In this document: positions 26,584 to 35,642 of the stretch, in pieces
Position numbering within the stretch: position 1 is the first letter of the stretch
Layout of the letters: every line of letters begins with the position of its first letter
Assembly: GCA_030654015.1 (NCBI GenBank)
Contig: JAURYI010000023.1
Span: forward strand, 1-64,000
Source: Methylococcales bacterium
Lineage (GTDB): Bacteria; Pseudomonadota; Gammaproteobacteria; Methylococcales; Methylomonadaceae
Direction of reading: 5' to 3'
Length of the DNA: 64,000 nt
Notes under the pieces: generated by a model
What the model was told of the DNA's origin: nothing
What the model saw: only the letters and a program-made list of their open reading frames with translations
Database searches by the model: none
Translations under genes and position numbers: made by a program

Positions 26584-26643
26584 TAAGAAAAACCTTTTTT
26601 TTGATAAACTATCTTTTTTACATTAATCAATAAGGCGAAAATC

Positions 26644-27126
26644 GTGAGAAAAATTCAAACTCAAATTCTTTCAATTGTCACCGTTATGCTGATAGGACTT
26701 ACTATGTTTTCAATGGCAAATGCCACAACACCCGAAGAAAATAGTGCCGCAGGTGCTGCTTTTCTTGCAGAAAATACTAAAAAAGCCAACATTGTTACCA
26801 CCGCAAGTGGTTTGCAATATGAAGTATTAACCAAAGGCACAGGCACCAAATCGCCTTCTGCCACTGATAATGTAACTGTGCATTACAAAGGCACTACTTT
26901 GGATGGCACTGAGTTTGACAGTTCTTACAGTCGCGGCGCACCCGCTTCATTTCCCTTAAATCGCGTGATTGCAGGCTGGACAGAAGGCGTGCAGTTAATG
27001 AAAGAAGGCGATAAATTCCGTTTTTATATTCCATCTGATTTGGCTTATGGTTCAGAAGGCGCAGGTCGTCAAATCGGCCCGAACGCAACACTGATTTTTG
27101 ATGTTGAGTTGATTAAAATTCAGTAA
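26644..27126 (+). CDS. Secreted FKBP-type peptidyl-prolyl isomerase
   Basis: 160 residues beginning at GTG 26644 (AAGGCG upstream). A signal peptide (to about residue 27) is followed by a single FKBP domain: SGLQYEVLTKGTG, VTVHYKGTTLDGTEFDSSY, VIAGWTEGVQLMKEGDKFRF and IPSDLAYG. The Mip-type dimerisation helix domain is almost absent. It is predicted to assist folding in the periplasm. A family B hairpin follows the stop. Confidence 0.92.
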   Translation: MRKIQTQILSIVTVMLIGLTMFSMANATTPEENSAAGAAFLAENTKKANIVTTASGLQYEVLTKGTGTKSPSATDNVTVHYKGTTLDGTEFDSSYSRGAPASFPLNRVIAGWTEGVQLMKEGDKFRFYIPSDLAYGSEGAGRQIGPNATLIFDVELIKIQ

Positions 27127-27130
27127 TTTT

Positions 27131-27216
27131 GTAGGTTGGGGTGAGACAAGCGAACCCCAACAAATACCAAGTATCCATCTTTTAAGCGTTGGGGTTCGTG
27201 TCTCACCCCAACCTAC
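27131..27216. repeat. GTAGGTTGGGG hairpin repeat (family B)
   Basis: Same arms as the copy at 14126-14207 (GTAGGTTGGGGTGAG with its complement), immediately after the PPIase stop and before rlmKL. It could act as a transcript 3' end structure. Confidence 0.9.
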
Positions 27217-27268
27217 ATCAAAAATCTGTTTTTGATTCTGCAACAACCCCCACATCTCAAAATCAATC

Positions 27269-29533
27269 ATGCCTATCTACTCGCTATTCGCCACCACGCC
27301 CAAGGCGATGGAAACCCTGCTTACCTCAGAACTGCAAAGTCTGGGTATAACAAATATCAAAGCCACCGTAGCAGGTGTTGCCTTTCAGGGCGATTTGGAA
27401 ACCGCTTATCGAGCGTGTTTATGGTCGCGAACCGCTAACCGTATTTTGCTGGTGTTAAATACCTTTACCGTGACATCACAGGATGATTTATATCGCGGTG
27501 TGCAGGAAATCAACTGGTTTGAGCATCTCAATCCCGAAGACAGTTTTGCGGTGTCATTCAGCGCGAAAAATTCTGAAGTCATCAATAACACCCACTTCGG
27601 CACGTTAAAAGTCAAAGATGCTGTGGTCGATCAAATGCGTGATGCGTTTGGCATTCGCCCCAATATTAACACCGAGCAACCGTCCATTCGTATCAACGTG
27701 CATCTGCACGGCGAAACCGCGCAACTGAGTCTGGATTTATCAGGCGAAAGTTTACACCGACGCGGTTATCGTGATGTGAACATCAAAGCCCCGATGAAAG
27801 AAAATCTGGCGGCGGCTATGCTGTTGCGGTGCGGTTGGGCAGACATTGCCAAACGCGGCGGCACATTACTCGATCCGATGTGCGGTTCTGGCACGTTATT
27901 ACTGGAAGGCGCGATGATTGCCGCCGATTATGCCCCCGGCCTGTTGCGTGATTATTTTGGCTTTATCGGCTGGAAACAGCACGATGCCGACTGCTGGCAA
28001 CAACTGTGCGATGAAGCGGTAGCGCGTAAAAATACAGGGCTGACTAAAATGCCCGTGATTGTCGGTTTCGACCAAGACCGCCACACCGTCAATACCGCCA
28101 GAATGCACGTCATCAATGCAGGGCTGGAAAATAAAATCCATATCGAACGCCGTGATATTAGCGACGCTGCACCCGCTGACAGTTGGCAAAAAGGTCTGGT
28201 CGCCTGTAACCCGCCTTACGGTGAGCGTTTGGGTGATGAAGCGGAAACCGCTGAACTGTACAAACGTTTCGGTGATACGCTCAAACATAAATTTCAAGGC
28301 TGGCACGCCGCGCTGATTATCAGCAATCCAGAACTGGGGTTTCGTTTAGGTATCCGCTCACAAAAACCCATTACCCTGTTTAATGGCGCGTTGGAATGTA
28401 AATTACTGCGCTTGAACATTGAAGAAAGCGCGTTTTTTATTCCCAAAGCCACCACCACCGAAGAACGCATTGCCCAAGTGACCGCGCAATCGGTTGCACC
28501 TAAACATATTGAATCCGTTGACACTAACACGGGTTCGGTTAGCGATAACGTAAGCCAACAAGAGCCGCAAAACACGGGCGCGGTCATGTTCGCCAATCGT
28601 CTGCAAAAAAATCTAAAAACCCTCAGCAAATGGGCAAAACAAAACGCTATTACTTGCTACCGTGTTTATGATGCCGATTTACCTGAATACGCCGTTGCCG
28701 TCGATATTTATCAAGGCGAACAAACGTGGATCAATGTGCAGGAATACGAACCCCCGAAAAGCATCGACCAGCACAAAGCCAATCAACGCCTCGCCGAATT
28801 ATTAGCGGAAATCCCGCGTGTGCTGGAGGTCAGTCGGGACAATGTGTTTTTAAAAATTCGCCGTAAACAAAAAAATATCGAGCAATACGAAAAACACGGC
28901 GAGACAGGGCATTTTCACACCATCATCGAAGGCGGCTGTGATTTACTGGTCAATTTTGAAGATTATCTGGATACGGGGTTATTTTTGGATCACCGCCCCA
29001 TTCGCTTGCGCATTCAGGAACACGCCAAGGGAAAACGCTTTTTAAATTTGTTTGCTTATACGGGCAGTGCCACGGTACACGCCGCTGTCGGTGGCGCGAG
29101 TCACACCACCACTGTCGATATGTCCAACACTTATTTAAATTGGGCTAAAAAGAATCTGGCTTTAAATGAAACCCAAGGCGAACACGAATTTATTCAAGCC
29201 GATTGTTTGGATTGGCTGAGCAATGAAGCGAAAGAAACGCCGCCGCGCCAGTACGACATGATTTTTCTTGATCCGCCCACGTTTTCCAATTCCAAACGCA
29301 TGGATGATGTGTTTGATATTCAAATCGACCACGTTAAACTGATTAATAATGCCATGCGCTTATTGGCAGATGATGGCGTGTTATATTTTTCCACTAATTT
29401 CCGTCGTTTTAAAATCGACTTGGAGGCATTAGCGGATCTGCATATCAACGACATCACCGCCGCTACCATTCCCAAAGATTTCGCGCGTAATCTAAAAATT
29501 CACTATTGCTGGAGTATCAAACATCATGCGTAG
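27269..29533 (+). CDS. rlmL: Bifunctional 23S rRNA methyltransferase RlmKL
   Basis: 754 residues: THUMP domain (about 50-160), first methyltransferase domain with LLDPMCGSGTLLLEGAM and NPPYGERLG (m2G2445 activity), a linker, and a second methyltransferase domain with LNLFAYTGSATVHAA and FLDPPTFSNSKRM (m7G2069 activity). It modifies the peptidyl-transferase region of the large ribosomal subunit. It overlaps the acylphosphatase gene by 8 nt. Confidence 0.97.
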   Translation: MPIYSLFATTPKAMETLLTSELQSLGITNIKATVAGVAFQGDLETAYRACLWSRTANRILLVLNTFTVTSQDDLYRGVQEINWFEHLNPEDSFAVSFSAKNSEVINNTHFGTLKVKDAVVDQMRDAFGIRPNINTEQPSIRINVHLHGETAQLSLDLSGESLHRRGYRDVNIKAPMKENLAAAMLLRCGWADIAKRGGTLLDPMCGSGTLLLEGAMIAADYAPGLLRDYFGFIGWKQHDADCWQQLCDEAVARKNTGLTKMPVIVGFDQDRHTVNTARMHVINAGLENKIHIERRDISDAAPADSWQKGLVACNPPYGERLGDEAETAELYKRFGDTLKHKFQGWHAALIISNPELGFRLGIRSQKPITLFNGALECKLLRLNIEESAFFIPKATTTEERIAQVTAQSVAPKHIESVDTNTGSVSDNVSQQEPQNTGAVMFANRLQKNLKTLSKWAKQNAITCYRVYDADLPEYAVAVDIYQGEQTWINVQEYEPPKSIDQHKANQRLAELLAEIPRVLEVSRDNVFLKIRRKQKNIEQYEKHGETGHFHTIIEGGCDLLVNFEDYLDTGLFLDHRPIRLRIQEHAKGKRFLNLFAYTGSATVHAAVGGASHTTTVDMSNTYLNWAKKNLALNETQGEHEFIQADCLDWLSNEAKETPPRQYDMIFLDPPTFSNSKRMDDVFDIQIDHVKLINNAMRLLADDGVLYFSTNFRRFKIDLEALADLHINDITAATIPKDFARNLKIHYCWSIKHHA

Positions 29534-29795
29534 AGTAAAAATGTTAGTATCAGGGCGAGTACAGGGCGTTTATTTTCGCTACTTCACCGAACGTAAAGCC
29601 GAAGAACTGGGCGTTGTCGGGAGTGTCAAAAATCTCGATACGGGACACGTTGAAATTATTGCCGAAGCCGATGACGAGACCTTGAACGCCTTTATCCGCT
29701 GGTGTCACAAAGGGCCGATTACTGCGCGAGTCGATAGCGTGGACATCAGCGAATTAGCCAGTGACACGCCGTTGACTGCATTTGTCAGAAACTGA
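29526..29795 (+). CDS. acyP: Acylphosphatase
   Basis: 89 residues with the signature GRVQGVYFRYFT (catalytic Arg) and VKNLDTGHVEIIAEA (catalytic Asn). It hydrolyses acyl phosphates in the cytoplasm. Translationally coupled to rlmKL. Confidence 0.95.
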   Translation: MRRVKMLVSGRVQGVYFRYFTERKAEELGVVGSVKNLDTGHVEIIAEADDETLNAFIRWCHKGPITARVDSVDISELASDTPLTAFVRN

Positions 29796-29948
29796 ACTGT
29801 GAAGTTTTAAATATCATGCAGGTCTGTGCTGTTCCGTACAGTGGGCTAGAACACAACAGCATAAAATGATAAAGTTCCGTTGTTCATTACCGCTAAGACC
29901 GCGCCACGTTTTAGCACATACACTTAACTCTTACCCGTGTTGTCTATC

Positions 29949-30386
29949 ATGAAACTAAAAAATTTATTTATCGCCTTATTGACCAGTGCTGTTATCAGCT
30001 CGGTCATCGTCGGTTGTTCCGATGATAAACCTGAGCAATCAGCAAAAACCGTCAAATCAGAACAACCTTTTGATCCGTTCGATCATTCCCAAGACAAAAC
30101 CGTCAGCACGTCTGAAAAAGACAAGTTTGAAACTGCATTTGTCGCTCAATGCGTAAAAAGAGAAATGCTTGCCGCGCCGAATTCGGATAAAGACAAATTC
30201 ACCCGCCCTTGTACTTGTATCGCCGATGAATTATCCAAAACCTTAACTGCCAAAGAAGCAGAAAAATTCATGACCGAACATGAAAACCCCGTGTCATTAA
30301 CCTTCAAATTTGAAAACGCCGCTTATCATTGTCTACAAGAAAAAGCACCGCCTAAAGATTCAGGATTTACTCCCGTTACGCAGTAA
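29949..30386 (+). CDS. Small lipoprotein of unknown function
   Basis: 145 residues from ATG 29949 (an in-frame GTG at 29937 is possible). A lipoprotein signal ends SSVIVGC (Cys about 22), followed by a charged linker and a helical part with AQCVKREML and RPCTCIADELSKTL, a Cys pattern seen in small periplasmic proteins of unknown role. The Fae-like gene follows after 26 nt, so they may be cotranscribed. Function not recognised. Confidence 0.65.
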   Translation: MKLKNLFIALLTSAVISSVIVGCSDDKPEQSAKTVKSEQPFDPFDHSQDKTVSTSEKDKFETAFVAQCVKREMLAAPNSDKDKFTRPCTCIADELSKTLTAKEAEKFMTEHENPVSLTFKFENAAYHCLQEKAPPKDSGFTPVTQ

Positions 30387-30412
30387 CTGTTATCAACCGT
30401 TTGGAGACAAAA

Positions 30413-30961
30413 ATGAGCGAAAGAATTATTCTGCGTACTGGTGAAGCCTTAGTAGCAGGTGGGCCTGCGGGAACTGCCGCCGAACCTGAAATTATTATCG
30501 GTGAATTGGATGGCCCAGTAGGTACGGCAATCGCGACCTTAATCGGCGATCAGGTGAAAGGTCATACCAAAGTATTTGCGATTTTAAATACTGATATTCA
30601 AGTGCGCCCTGTCACCTTAATGGTCAGTAAAGTGACGGTGAACAGTACACGCTATACCAATATTTTAATGGGTACAGTGCAAGCGGCGATTGCTAACGGC
30701 GTATTGGATGCAGTGCGTGCAGGGGATATTCCCAAAGAAAAAGCCAACGATTTAGGTATTATTTGTTCGGTGTGGCTAAATCCCAGCGTGGCGACTGACG
30801 ACAATTTAGATCATCAGATTTTGTTTGATATTCACCGCAAAGCCACCGCGTTAGCCATTAAAAAAGCCATGAACAACGAACCGAGCATTGATTGGCTATT
30901 GGAAAATCAAGATAAAATTACCCATAAATATTTTCAAATGGGTTTAGACGGTAAAATTTAA
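30413..30961 (+). CDS. Formaldehyde-activating enzyme homologue lacking the catalytic His
   Basis: 182 residues from ATG 30413 (GGAGAC upstream). It aligns with Fae over its whole length: GEALVAGG, EIIIGELDGPVGTA, VTLMVSKVTVN, and the C-terminal helix region. Fae condenses formaldehyde with H4MPT. The His of the Fae GEALVG...AHID segment is replaced here (AEPEIIIG: Glu at that position), so it is one of the divergent Fae-like paralogues, perhaps a pterin or aldehyde binder or sensor. Its presence supports a methylotroph host. A 12-bp inverted repeat follows. Confidence 0.8.
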   Translation: MSERIILRTGEALVAGGPAGTAAEPEIIIGELDGPVGTAIATLIGDQVKGHTKVFAILNTDIQVRPVTLMVSKVTVNSTRYTNILMGTVQAAIANGVLDAVRAGDIPKEKANDLGIICSVWLNPSVATDDNLDHQILFDIHRKATALAIKKAMNNEPSIDWLLENQDKITHKYFQMGLDGKI

Positions 30962-30995
30962 TCAGTCGTGGGTTAAGTCCGTTACTGTGATACCG

Positions 30996-31028
30996 ATGAC
31001 TGCCAGTCCTTAAAAAACTGGCAGTCAT
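30996..31028. terminator. Perfect 12-bp inverted repeat after the Fae-like gene
   Basis: ATGACTGCCAGT and ACTGGCAGTCAT arms enclose CCTTAAAAA. A strong hairpin 35 nt after the stop, without a clear T-run; it is a probable transcript end or RNA stabiliser. Confidence 0.55.
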
Positions 31029-31142
31029 GTCTCAAGCTAAAAACAACAGCCAGTTACTCAAAGCCGACTCTTCACTACACGCGCCAAGCCTTACCCGCTC
31101 TACGTTTCTCTTTATATTTTTACTCACCCTTTGAGATTGTTT

Positions 31143-31751
31143 ATGACTTTTTCCAATCACCAAAAAATCGTCCTCGCCAGCGGTAACGCGGGCAAAATCA
31201 AAGAAATTCAAGCCATACTGTCTGGACATCCCATCGTGCCGCAGTCGTTGTTTAATGTCGCAGAAGTCGAGGAAACAGGTACAACGTTTGTCGAAAATGC
31301 CATTATCAAAGCCCGCAATGCCGCCCTGCATTGTGGACTGCCTGCTATTGCCGATGATTCGGGTTTAGTGGTGGACGCGCTGAACGGTGCGCCTGCGGTG
31401 TATTCGGCGCGTTATGCAGGGGTTGGTGCGAGTGATAATGACAATACGCAAAAATTATTACACGCACTGAAAGAAGTTCCCGAAGAGCTACGCACCGCGC
31501 GGTTTGTCTGCGTGATGGTGTTCATGGAACACGCCGATGATCCGTTGCCGCTTATTGCCCAAGGTATCTGGGAAGGGCGAATTTTAACGCAAGCGGCGGG
31601 CAGTAACGGCTTTGGTTATGATCCTGTTTTTTTTGTGCCTGAGTACGGTTGTGCATCGGCGGAGTTATCGTCCGAAGTGAAAAATTCACTCAGTCATCGC
31701 GGTATTGCGTTAAAAAAATTAACCGATGCCATTAAAGCGCGGGAAATTTAA
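31143..31751 (+). CDS. rdgB: XTP/dITP diphosphatase (RdgB/HAM1)
   Basis: 202 residues from ATG 31143. Markers are [18 protein letters not shown] at the start, [45 protein letters not shown] and [17 protein letters not shown]. It removes non-canonical purine triphosphates (ITP, XTP, dITP) from the pool. In-frame codons upstream of 31143 are unlikely starts. A family D repeat follows the stop. Confidence 0.97.
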   Translation: MTFSNHQKIVLASGNAGKIKEIQAILSGHPIVPQSLFNVAEVEETGTTFVENAIIKARNAALHCGLPAIADDSGLVVDALNGAPAVYSARYAGVGASDNDNTQKLLHALKEVPEELRTARFVCVMVFMEHADDPLPLIAQGIWEGRILTQAAGSNGFGYDPVFFVPEYGCASAELSSEVKNSLSHRGIALKKLTDAIKAREI

Positions 31752-31758
31752 TGCGTTG

Positions 31759-31803
31759 GTAGGTGCGAATTTATTCGCACTGTGCGGATAAATCCACACC
31801 TAC
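31759..31803. repeat. GTAGGTGCGAAT hairpin repeat (family D)
   Basis: GTAGGTGCGAAT with inner TTATTCGCAC and the outer CACACCTAC arm form a short hairpin between rdgB and the phosphotransferase gene. A relative lies at 32882-32938. Confidence 0.75.
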
Positions 31804-31835
31804 AACGAAACCTAGATAACGTCTACCTCACTCTC

Positions 31836-32870
31836 ATGCCCTATTCCGTCGCCCAACAATTTACCGCCGCTATTACTGACATTACGCCGTTAGGTAACGG
31901 GCTGATTAATGACACTTTTTTAGTCACCTGCCCTGCTTCCACCTTTGTTCTGCAACGCATTAACAAGCAAGTGTTTCCCGCGCCAGAACAGATTATGCGC
32001 AATCTGCATCAGCTTAATCAGCATATTCAGCAAAAACCCAGCGCGGCGGTGAAATTACAAATCCCCGATGTGTTAAAAACAATCACTGAACAGGATTTTT
32101 TTCGTGATGAGAACGGTGATGTGTGGCGGGCGTTGAGTTTTATCACTGACAGCGAAAGCATCAACACGCTGGATAATTTAGAAATCGCGGCACAAGTCGG
32201 CTTTGCGCTGGGGCATTTTCATTGCTTGGTCAGTGATTTAAATCCTGAGTATCTGCACGATACTCTGCCCAGTTTTCATATCGCGCCCGATTATTTGCAC
32301 CAGTATCAACAGGTTTTAACACAAACCACCGTGTTTCCAGAAAACATCTATTGCGCAGAATTTATCGCTCAATACCAACACATTACCTCCGATTTAGAAA
32401 CCGCGAAGCACCAAGGTTTATTAACCTTACGCATCACGCACGGCGATCCGAAGCTGGATAATTTTTTGTTCGATAAACACAGCGGCACGGTTATCAGTCT
32501 GATTGATTTGGACACCGTCAAACCTGCGCTAGTGCATTACGACATCGGCGATTGTTTACGCTCCTGTTGCCAGACGGCGGCAGGTGAATTTGATATGGCG
32601 GTGTGCGAAGTGATACTGAAAAATTATCTGCACGAAGTACGCGCATTTTTTACCGACCACGATTATGCGTATTTATACCCTGCGATTCGCTTGATACCGT
32701 TTGAATTGGGCTTACGATTTTATACTGATTATTTGCAAGGCAACTGCTATTTTAAAGTTACCGATGACCAGCAGAATTTACACCGCGCCATTGCACAATT
32801 CAACTTATGCGCCAGTGTGATGCAACAAGAAACCATTATTAAACAACTAATTGCACAGCTAAATGATTAA
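31836..32870 (+). CDS. Aminoglycoside-phosphotransferase-fold kinase
   Basis: 344 residues from ATG 31836; upstream in-frame codons lie in the repeat. APH fold: LGNGLINDTFLV (nucleotide loop), FVLQRINKQVF, catalytic loop ITHGDPKLDNFLFD, and ISLIDLDTV. These kinases phosphorylate small alcohols or sugars (choline, homoserine, N-acetylhexosamine). The N-terminal part with QRIN and the loop resembles the sugar/NahK-like group, but the substrate cannot be assigned. Flanked by family D repeats on both sides. Confidence 0.75.
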   Translation: MPYSVAQQFTAAITDITPLGNGLINDTFLVTCPASTFVLQRINKQVFPAPEQIMRNLHQLNQHIQQKPSAAVKLQIPDVLKTITEQDFFRDENGDVWRALSFITDSESINTLDNLEIAAQVGFALGHFHCLVSDLNPEYLHDTLPSFHIAPDYLHQYQQVLTQTTVFPENIYCAEFIAQYQHITSDLETAKHQGLLTLRITHGDPKLDNFLFDKHSGTVISLIDLDTVKPALVHYDIGDCLRSCCQTAAGEFDMAVCEVILKNYLHEVRAFFTDHDYAYLYPAIRLIPFELGLRFYTDYLQGNCYFKVTDDQQNLHRAIAQFNLCASVMQQETIIKQLIAQLND

Positions 32871-32881
32871 AACCCTGCCTT

Positions 32882-32938
32882 GTGGGTGCGAATTCATTCG
32901 CACATTCAAACCAACTGCGCGAATCAATTCGCACCTAC
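32882..32938. repeat. GTGCGAAT hairpin repeat (family D)
   Basis: GTGGGTGCGAATTCATTCGCAC at the left and GCGAATCAATTCGCACCTAC at the right form two stacked hairpins between the phosphotransferase and the EamA gene; a related copy lies at 31759-31803. Confidence 0.75.
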
Positions 32939-32945
32939 ATTTACC

Positions 32946-33857
32946 ATGCTAAAAGAACAACGCCAGCGGCTGATGGGTTGCGCTCTGGTTTTATTGGGCG
33001 CGGCGGGATTTTCCACCAAAGCCATTTTAATCAAACTAGCTTACGCGGCAGACGGGCAATTGGACGCGATTACCCTGTTGGCATTGCGAATGCTGTTCGC
33101 GCTACCGATGTTTTTAATCGCGGCAGTGTGGCATCAGAAAAAATCGGCTGAACCTGCTTTGGATAAAAAACAATGGGGCATCGTGATTATTCTGGGCTTG
33201 ATGGGTTATTACATCGCCAGTTATCTGGATTTTCTGGGCTTACAGACCATTTCAGCGGGACTGGAGCGGCTGATTATTTTTTCTTATCCGACCTTTGTCG
33301 TGCTGTTTTCCGCGCTTTATTACCGCCGCGCCCTGACTGCATCGGTCATGATTGCGCTAGGCTTAAGTTACATTGGCATTTTGCTGGTATTTATCGAATC
33401 CCTGTCACTGACATCGACCAACATTGTGCTGGGTTCGGCTTATGTGTTGAGCAGTGCGCTGATTTTTTCCATATTTGTCATGGGCAGCGGCGTGATGGTG
33501 CATCGCATTGGCTCAGTGCGTTTTACCGCCTACACCATGACCGTCGCCAGTATCGCCACGCTCACCCATTTCGCCTTTCATCATGATTTAGTGCGTACAG
33601 TCAGCACCATTCCATTAGACGTTTATGTCTTAAGCCTGATTATGGCGATTTTTGCCACCGTATTACCGTCGTTTTTAATGAATAACGGCATTAAAAAAGT
33701 CGGCGCGAGTAGCGCGGCAATCCTCAGTTCCGTAGGCCCGATTATTACCTTGGCATTAGCGAACAGCTTATTGCAGGAAACCATCACCAATACCCAATTA
33801 CTAGGAACGTTTTTTGTGTTAGCTGGTGGTTTGGTGGTGGGGCGGATGAAAGCGTAG
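32946..33857 (+). CDS. EamA/DMT-family transporter
   Basis: 303 residues from ATG 32946, just after the repeat. About ten hydrophobic segments in two EamA repeats, with GAAGFSTKAILIKLAY and GLQTISAGLERLIIFSYPTFVV typical of the drug/metabolite transporter superfamily. Location is the inner membrane; the substrate is unknown. Confidence 0.88.
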   Translation: MLKEQRQRLMGCALVLLGAAGFSTKAILIKLAYAADGQLDAITLLALRMLFALPMFLIAAVWHQKKSAEPALDKKQWGIVIILGLMGYYIASYLDFLGLQTISAGLERLIIFSYPTFVVLFSALYYRRALTASVMIALGLSYIGILLVFIESLSLTSTNIVLGSAYVLSSALIFSIFVMGSGVMVHRIGSVRFTAYTMTVASIATLTHFAFHHDLVRTVSTIPLDVYVLSLIMAIFATVLPSFLMNNGIKKVGASSAAILSSVGPIITLALANSLLQETITNTQLLGTFFVLAGGLVVGRMKA

Positions 33858-34085
33858 TAATCCAACGCTACACCCGAAAAATAAAGCCCGCATTATTTAC
33901 TTGCCTATAACATGGAAGAATCTGATAAAAATCATCTCCTTGACACATTCAACGAGTTTTATAATATATCAAATATAAGGGTAATTCATTTGCGCGGATG
34001 CCAAATACATTTATCGAATCTTTATTAAATTCAATGAATTCATATAGCCTCTTAACACTTTGATTAAAATAAAAAATTGCGTTGT

Positions 34086-34115
34086 TTGACAAAGTGGCGT
34101 AGGGGGGGGTATTAT
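34086..34115 (+). promoter_or_regulatory. Sigma70-like promoter with an eight-G tract in the spacer
   Basis: A perfect -35 TTGACA (34086-34091) and a -10-like TATTAT (34110-34115) are separated by 18 nt. The last eight spacer bases are all G (34102-34109). A transcript from here would start about 60 nt before the peptide gene. The homopolymer makes spacer length prone to slippage. The 33858-34085 part of the gap shows no gene I can support. Confidence 0.7.
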
Positions 34116-34182
34116 CGCATCGTGAGCTTGAAAGGCTTGCTGCTCCTGCAATTTAACCATCTTTATCATTCAAGGAATTAAT

Positions 34183-34272
34183 ATGAAAACTCTTAAATTC
34201 AAAAAAGTATTCACTCCAGTTGACGGAAAAGCTCCAATGGCTTGCACCTTACAAGGTGGATATGCTCGATAA
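34183..34272 (+). CDS. 29-residue RiPP precursor peptide candidate
   Basis: A short gene with a good ribosome site (AAGGA, 6 nt before ATG). The product has a basic N-terminal half (MKTLKFKKVF, then TPVDGK) and ends APMACTLQGGYAR, with a single Cys (21), Gly25-Gly26, Tyr27 and C-terminal Arg29. It lies 80 nt before a radical SAM/SPASM maturase and has its own promoter and following hairpin, the usual layout for a RiPP precursor. It resembles no RiPP family I recognise. The Thr-Leu-Gln-Gly-Gly-Tyr-Ala-Arg tail is the likely core; which residues are modified is unknown. Confidence 0.7.
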   Translation: MKTLKFKKVFTPVDGKAPMACTLQGGYAR

Positions 34273-34298
34273 GAAATAATTTCTTATGTAGTTAGGAG

Positions 34299-34328
34299 AT
34301 ATGGGCGCGTTAATGCGCCTATATTTTT
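34299..34328 (+). terminator. Attenuator-like hairpin between precursor and maturase
   Basis: A 10-bp stem (34299-34308 with 34315-34324, one G-U pair) and a GTTAAT loop run directly into TTTTTG. Partial termination here would yield more peptide mRNA than maturase mRNA. A palindrome TAAGAAAT-A-ATTTCTTA also overlaps the peptide stop codon. Confidence 0.7.
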
Positions 34329-34352
34329 GCTTGGTGAAACCTTGGTGTAAAA

Positions 34353-35642
34353 ATGAGCGAATATAATTTATTAAAATTAAAATCTGATTCAGGCAATATG
34401 TATGTTTTTGATGCGCTCACTAATGATATTTTTTTAATTGAAAATAATGAGGACTTTGATTCGGTTTGCATGGCAGATTTTGGTCACGATAGCGATTTGA
34501 GATTGCGTCCTCTCGAATTTTCTCATACAGAAAAAGAAGTCTCATCAAATGCAAAAACGCTTATTCTTGAAATTACCGAAGAATGCAATTTGCGTTGTAC
34601 TTATTGCGTGTTTGATGAAAAGCATATTTTTGAACGAAATCACAGTAACAAAACAATGCCACTTGAACTTGCTTTTGAGGAAGTGCAAAAATTTTATAAT
34701 CGTACAAACCAAGATGAAGGCTATATTGTTTTTTATGGCGGTGAACCGTTACTAGCTTTTGAGATGATTAAAAAAATCGTTAGTCATGCAAATATAATTT
34801 CAAATCACCGCTTAAAATTTTCATTAACGACCAACGGGTTAGCTTTATCAGATAATAAATTCGACTTTATTATCGAAAATAATTTTTTGATAACCGTAAG
34901 TTTAGACGGTGACAAAGAAACCCACGATAAACAGCGCGCCACGGTAACTGGCAAAGGTACTTTCGATGCAATTACCAACAACTTGAACAAATTAAAAAAC
35001 TATAACTCTCAATTTTTAAAAAATAATGTTTTGATAAATTGCGTTATTTCTGATGCTAACGATTTATCGAAAATAAATCAATTTTTCAAAGATAATGATT
35101 TTGCCGAAGAATCATTACGCTTTTCTCCTGTTTTGCAAAATAACGTTGCGATTGATGGCTATATTACAAACAGCATTTCACTTGAATCAGTTAAGCAATC
35201 ATTAAAAGCTGGCTTGTTACCTGTAGAAAATCATTTTTTAGATAGCATTTTAAAAAAGATTGAGTTCAGAAAATTAGATGCCGAAGCTAGTTTAGGTAAA
35301 AAACTTTGTGTACCTTTTGCTAATCGAACGTATGTGAGAACGGACGGTACAATTCAATTTTGTGAACGTATCGAGAATTACGGCAAATCAAAAAATGAAT
35401 CCGTAAATTTAGCTGTTAAATCAGAAGTTATCTACAACGAATTTAAAACTTTTAAACAAGAAGCCTGTAGCAAATGTTTTGCTTATAATTTTTGTGAAAT
35501 GTGTCCCGCATCCTTTATTAAGAACAGTCAATTCGATAATGAATTAGCGAATTCTAAATGTAGTCAATACCGAAAAACGGTAGAACAAGCGTTGCAAATT
35601 TACATTAATAAAATGGAGTATGACGAGGTTGGTGAGTGTTAA
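34353..35642 (+). CDS. Radical SAM/SPASM peptide maturase
   Basis: 429 residues. The N-terminal region (NMYVFDALTNDIFLIE, residues 15-30) resembles the leader region of SCIFF/CcpM-type peptide maturases. The radical SAM motif is CNLRCTYC (Cys78, 82, 85), followed by FYGGEPLLAF and SLTTNGLALS. The C-terminal SPASM part has Cys in KLCVPF, IQFCER, CSKCFAYNFCEMC and SKCSQY, enough for auxiliary Fe-S clusters. It should modify the upstream peptide. AT-rich codon use contrasts with the flanking housekeeping genes, suggesting transfer. It overlaps the next gene by 7 nt. Confidence 0.88.
   Translation: MSEYNLLKLKSDSGNMYVFDALTNDIFLIENNEDFDSVCMADFGHDSDLRLRPLEFSHTEKEVSSNAKTLILEITEECNLRCTYCVFDEKHIFERNHSNKTMPLELAFEEVQKFYNRTNQDEGYIVFYGGEPLLAFEMIKKIVSHANIISNHRLKFSLTTNGLALSDNKFDFIIENNFLITVSLDGDKETHDKQRATVTGKGTFDAITNNLNKLKNYNSQFLKNNVLINCVISDANDLSKINQFFKDNDFAEESLRFSPVLQNNVAIDGYITNSISLESVKQSLKAGLLPVENHFLDSILKKIEFRKLDAEASLGKKLCVPFANRTYVRTDGTIQFCERIENYGKSKNESVNLAVKSEVIYNEFKTFKQEACSKCFAYNFCEMCPASFIKNSQFDNELANSKCSQYRKTVEQALQIYINKMEYDEVGEC

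Noticed and set aside
33912-34028. 38-codon ORF (MEESDKNHLLDTFNEF...) upstream of the RiPP promoter
   Set aside because: No ribosome-binding site, and no resemblance to the 29-residue peptide; it overlaps AT-rich promoter-type DNA. It could be a remnant but cannot be supported.
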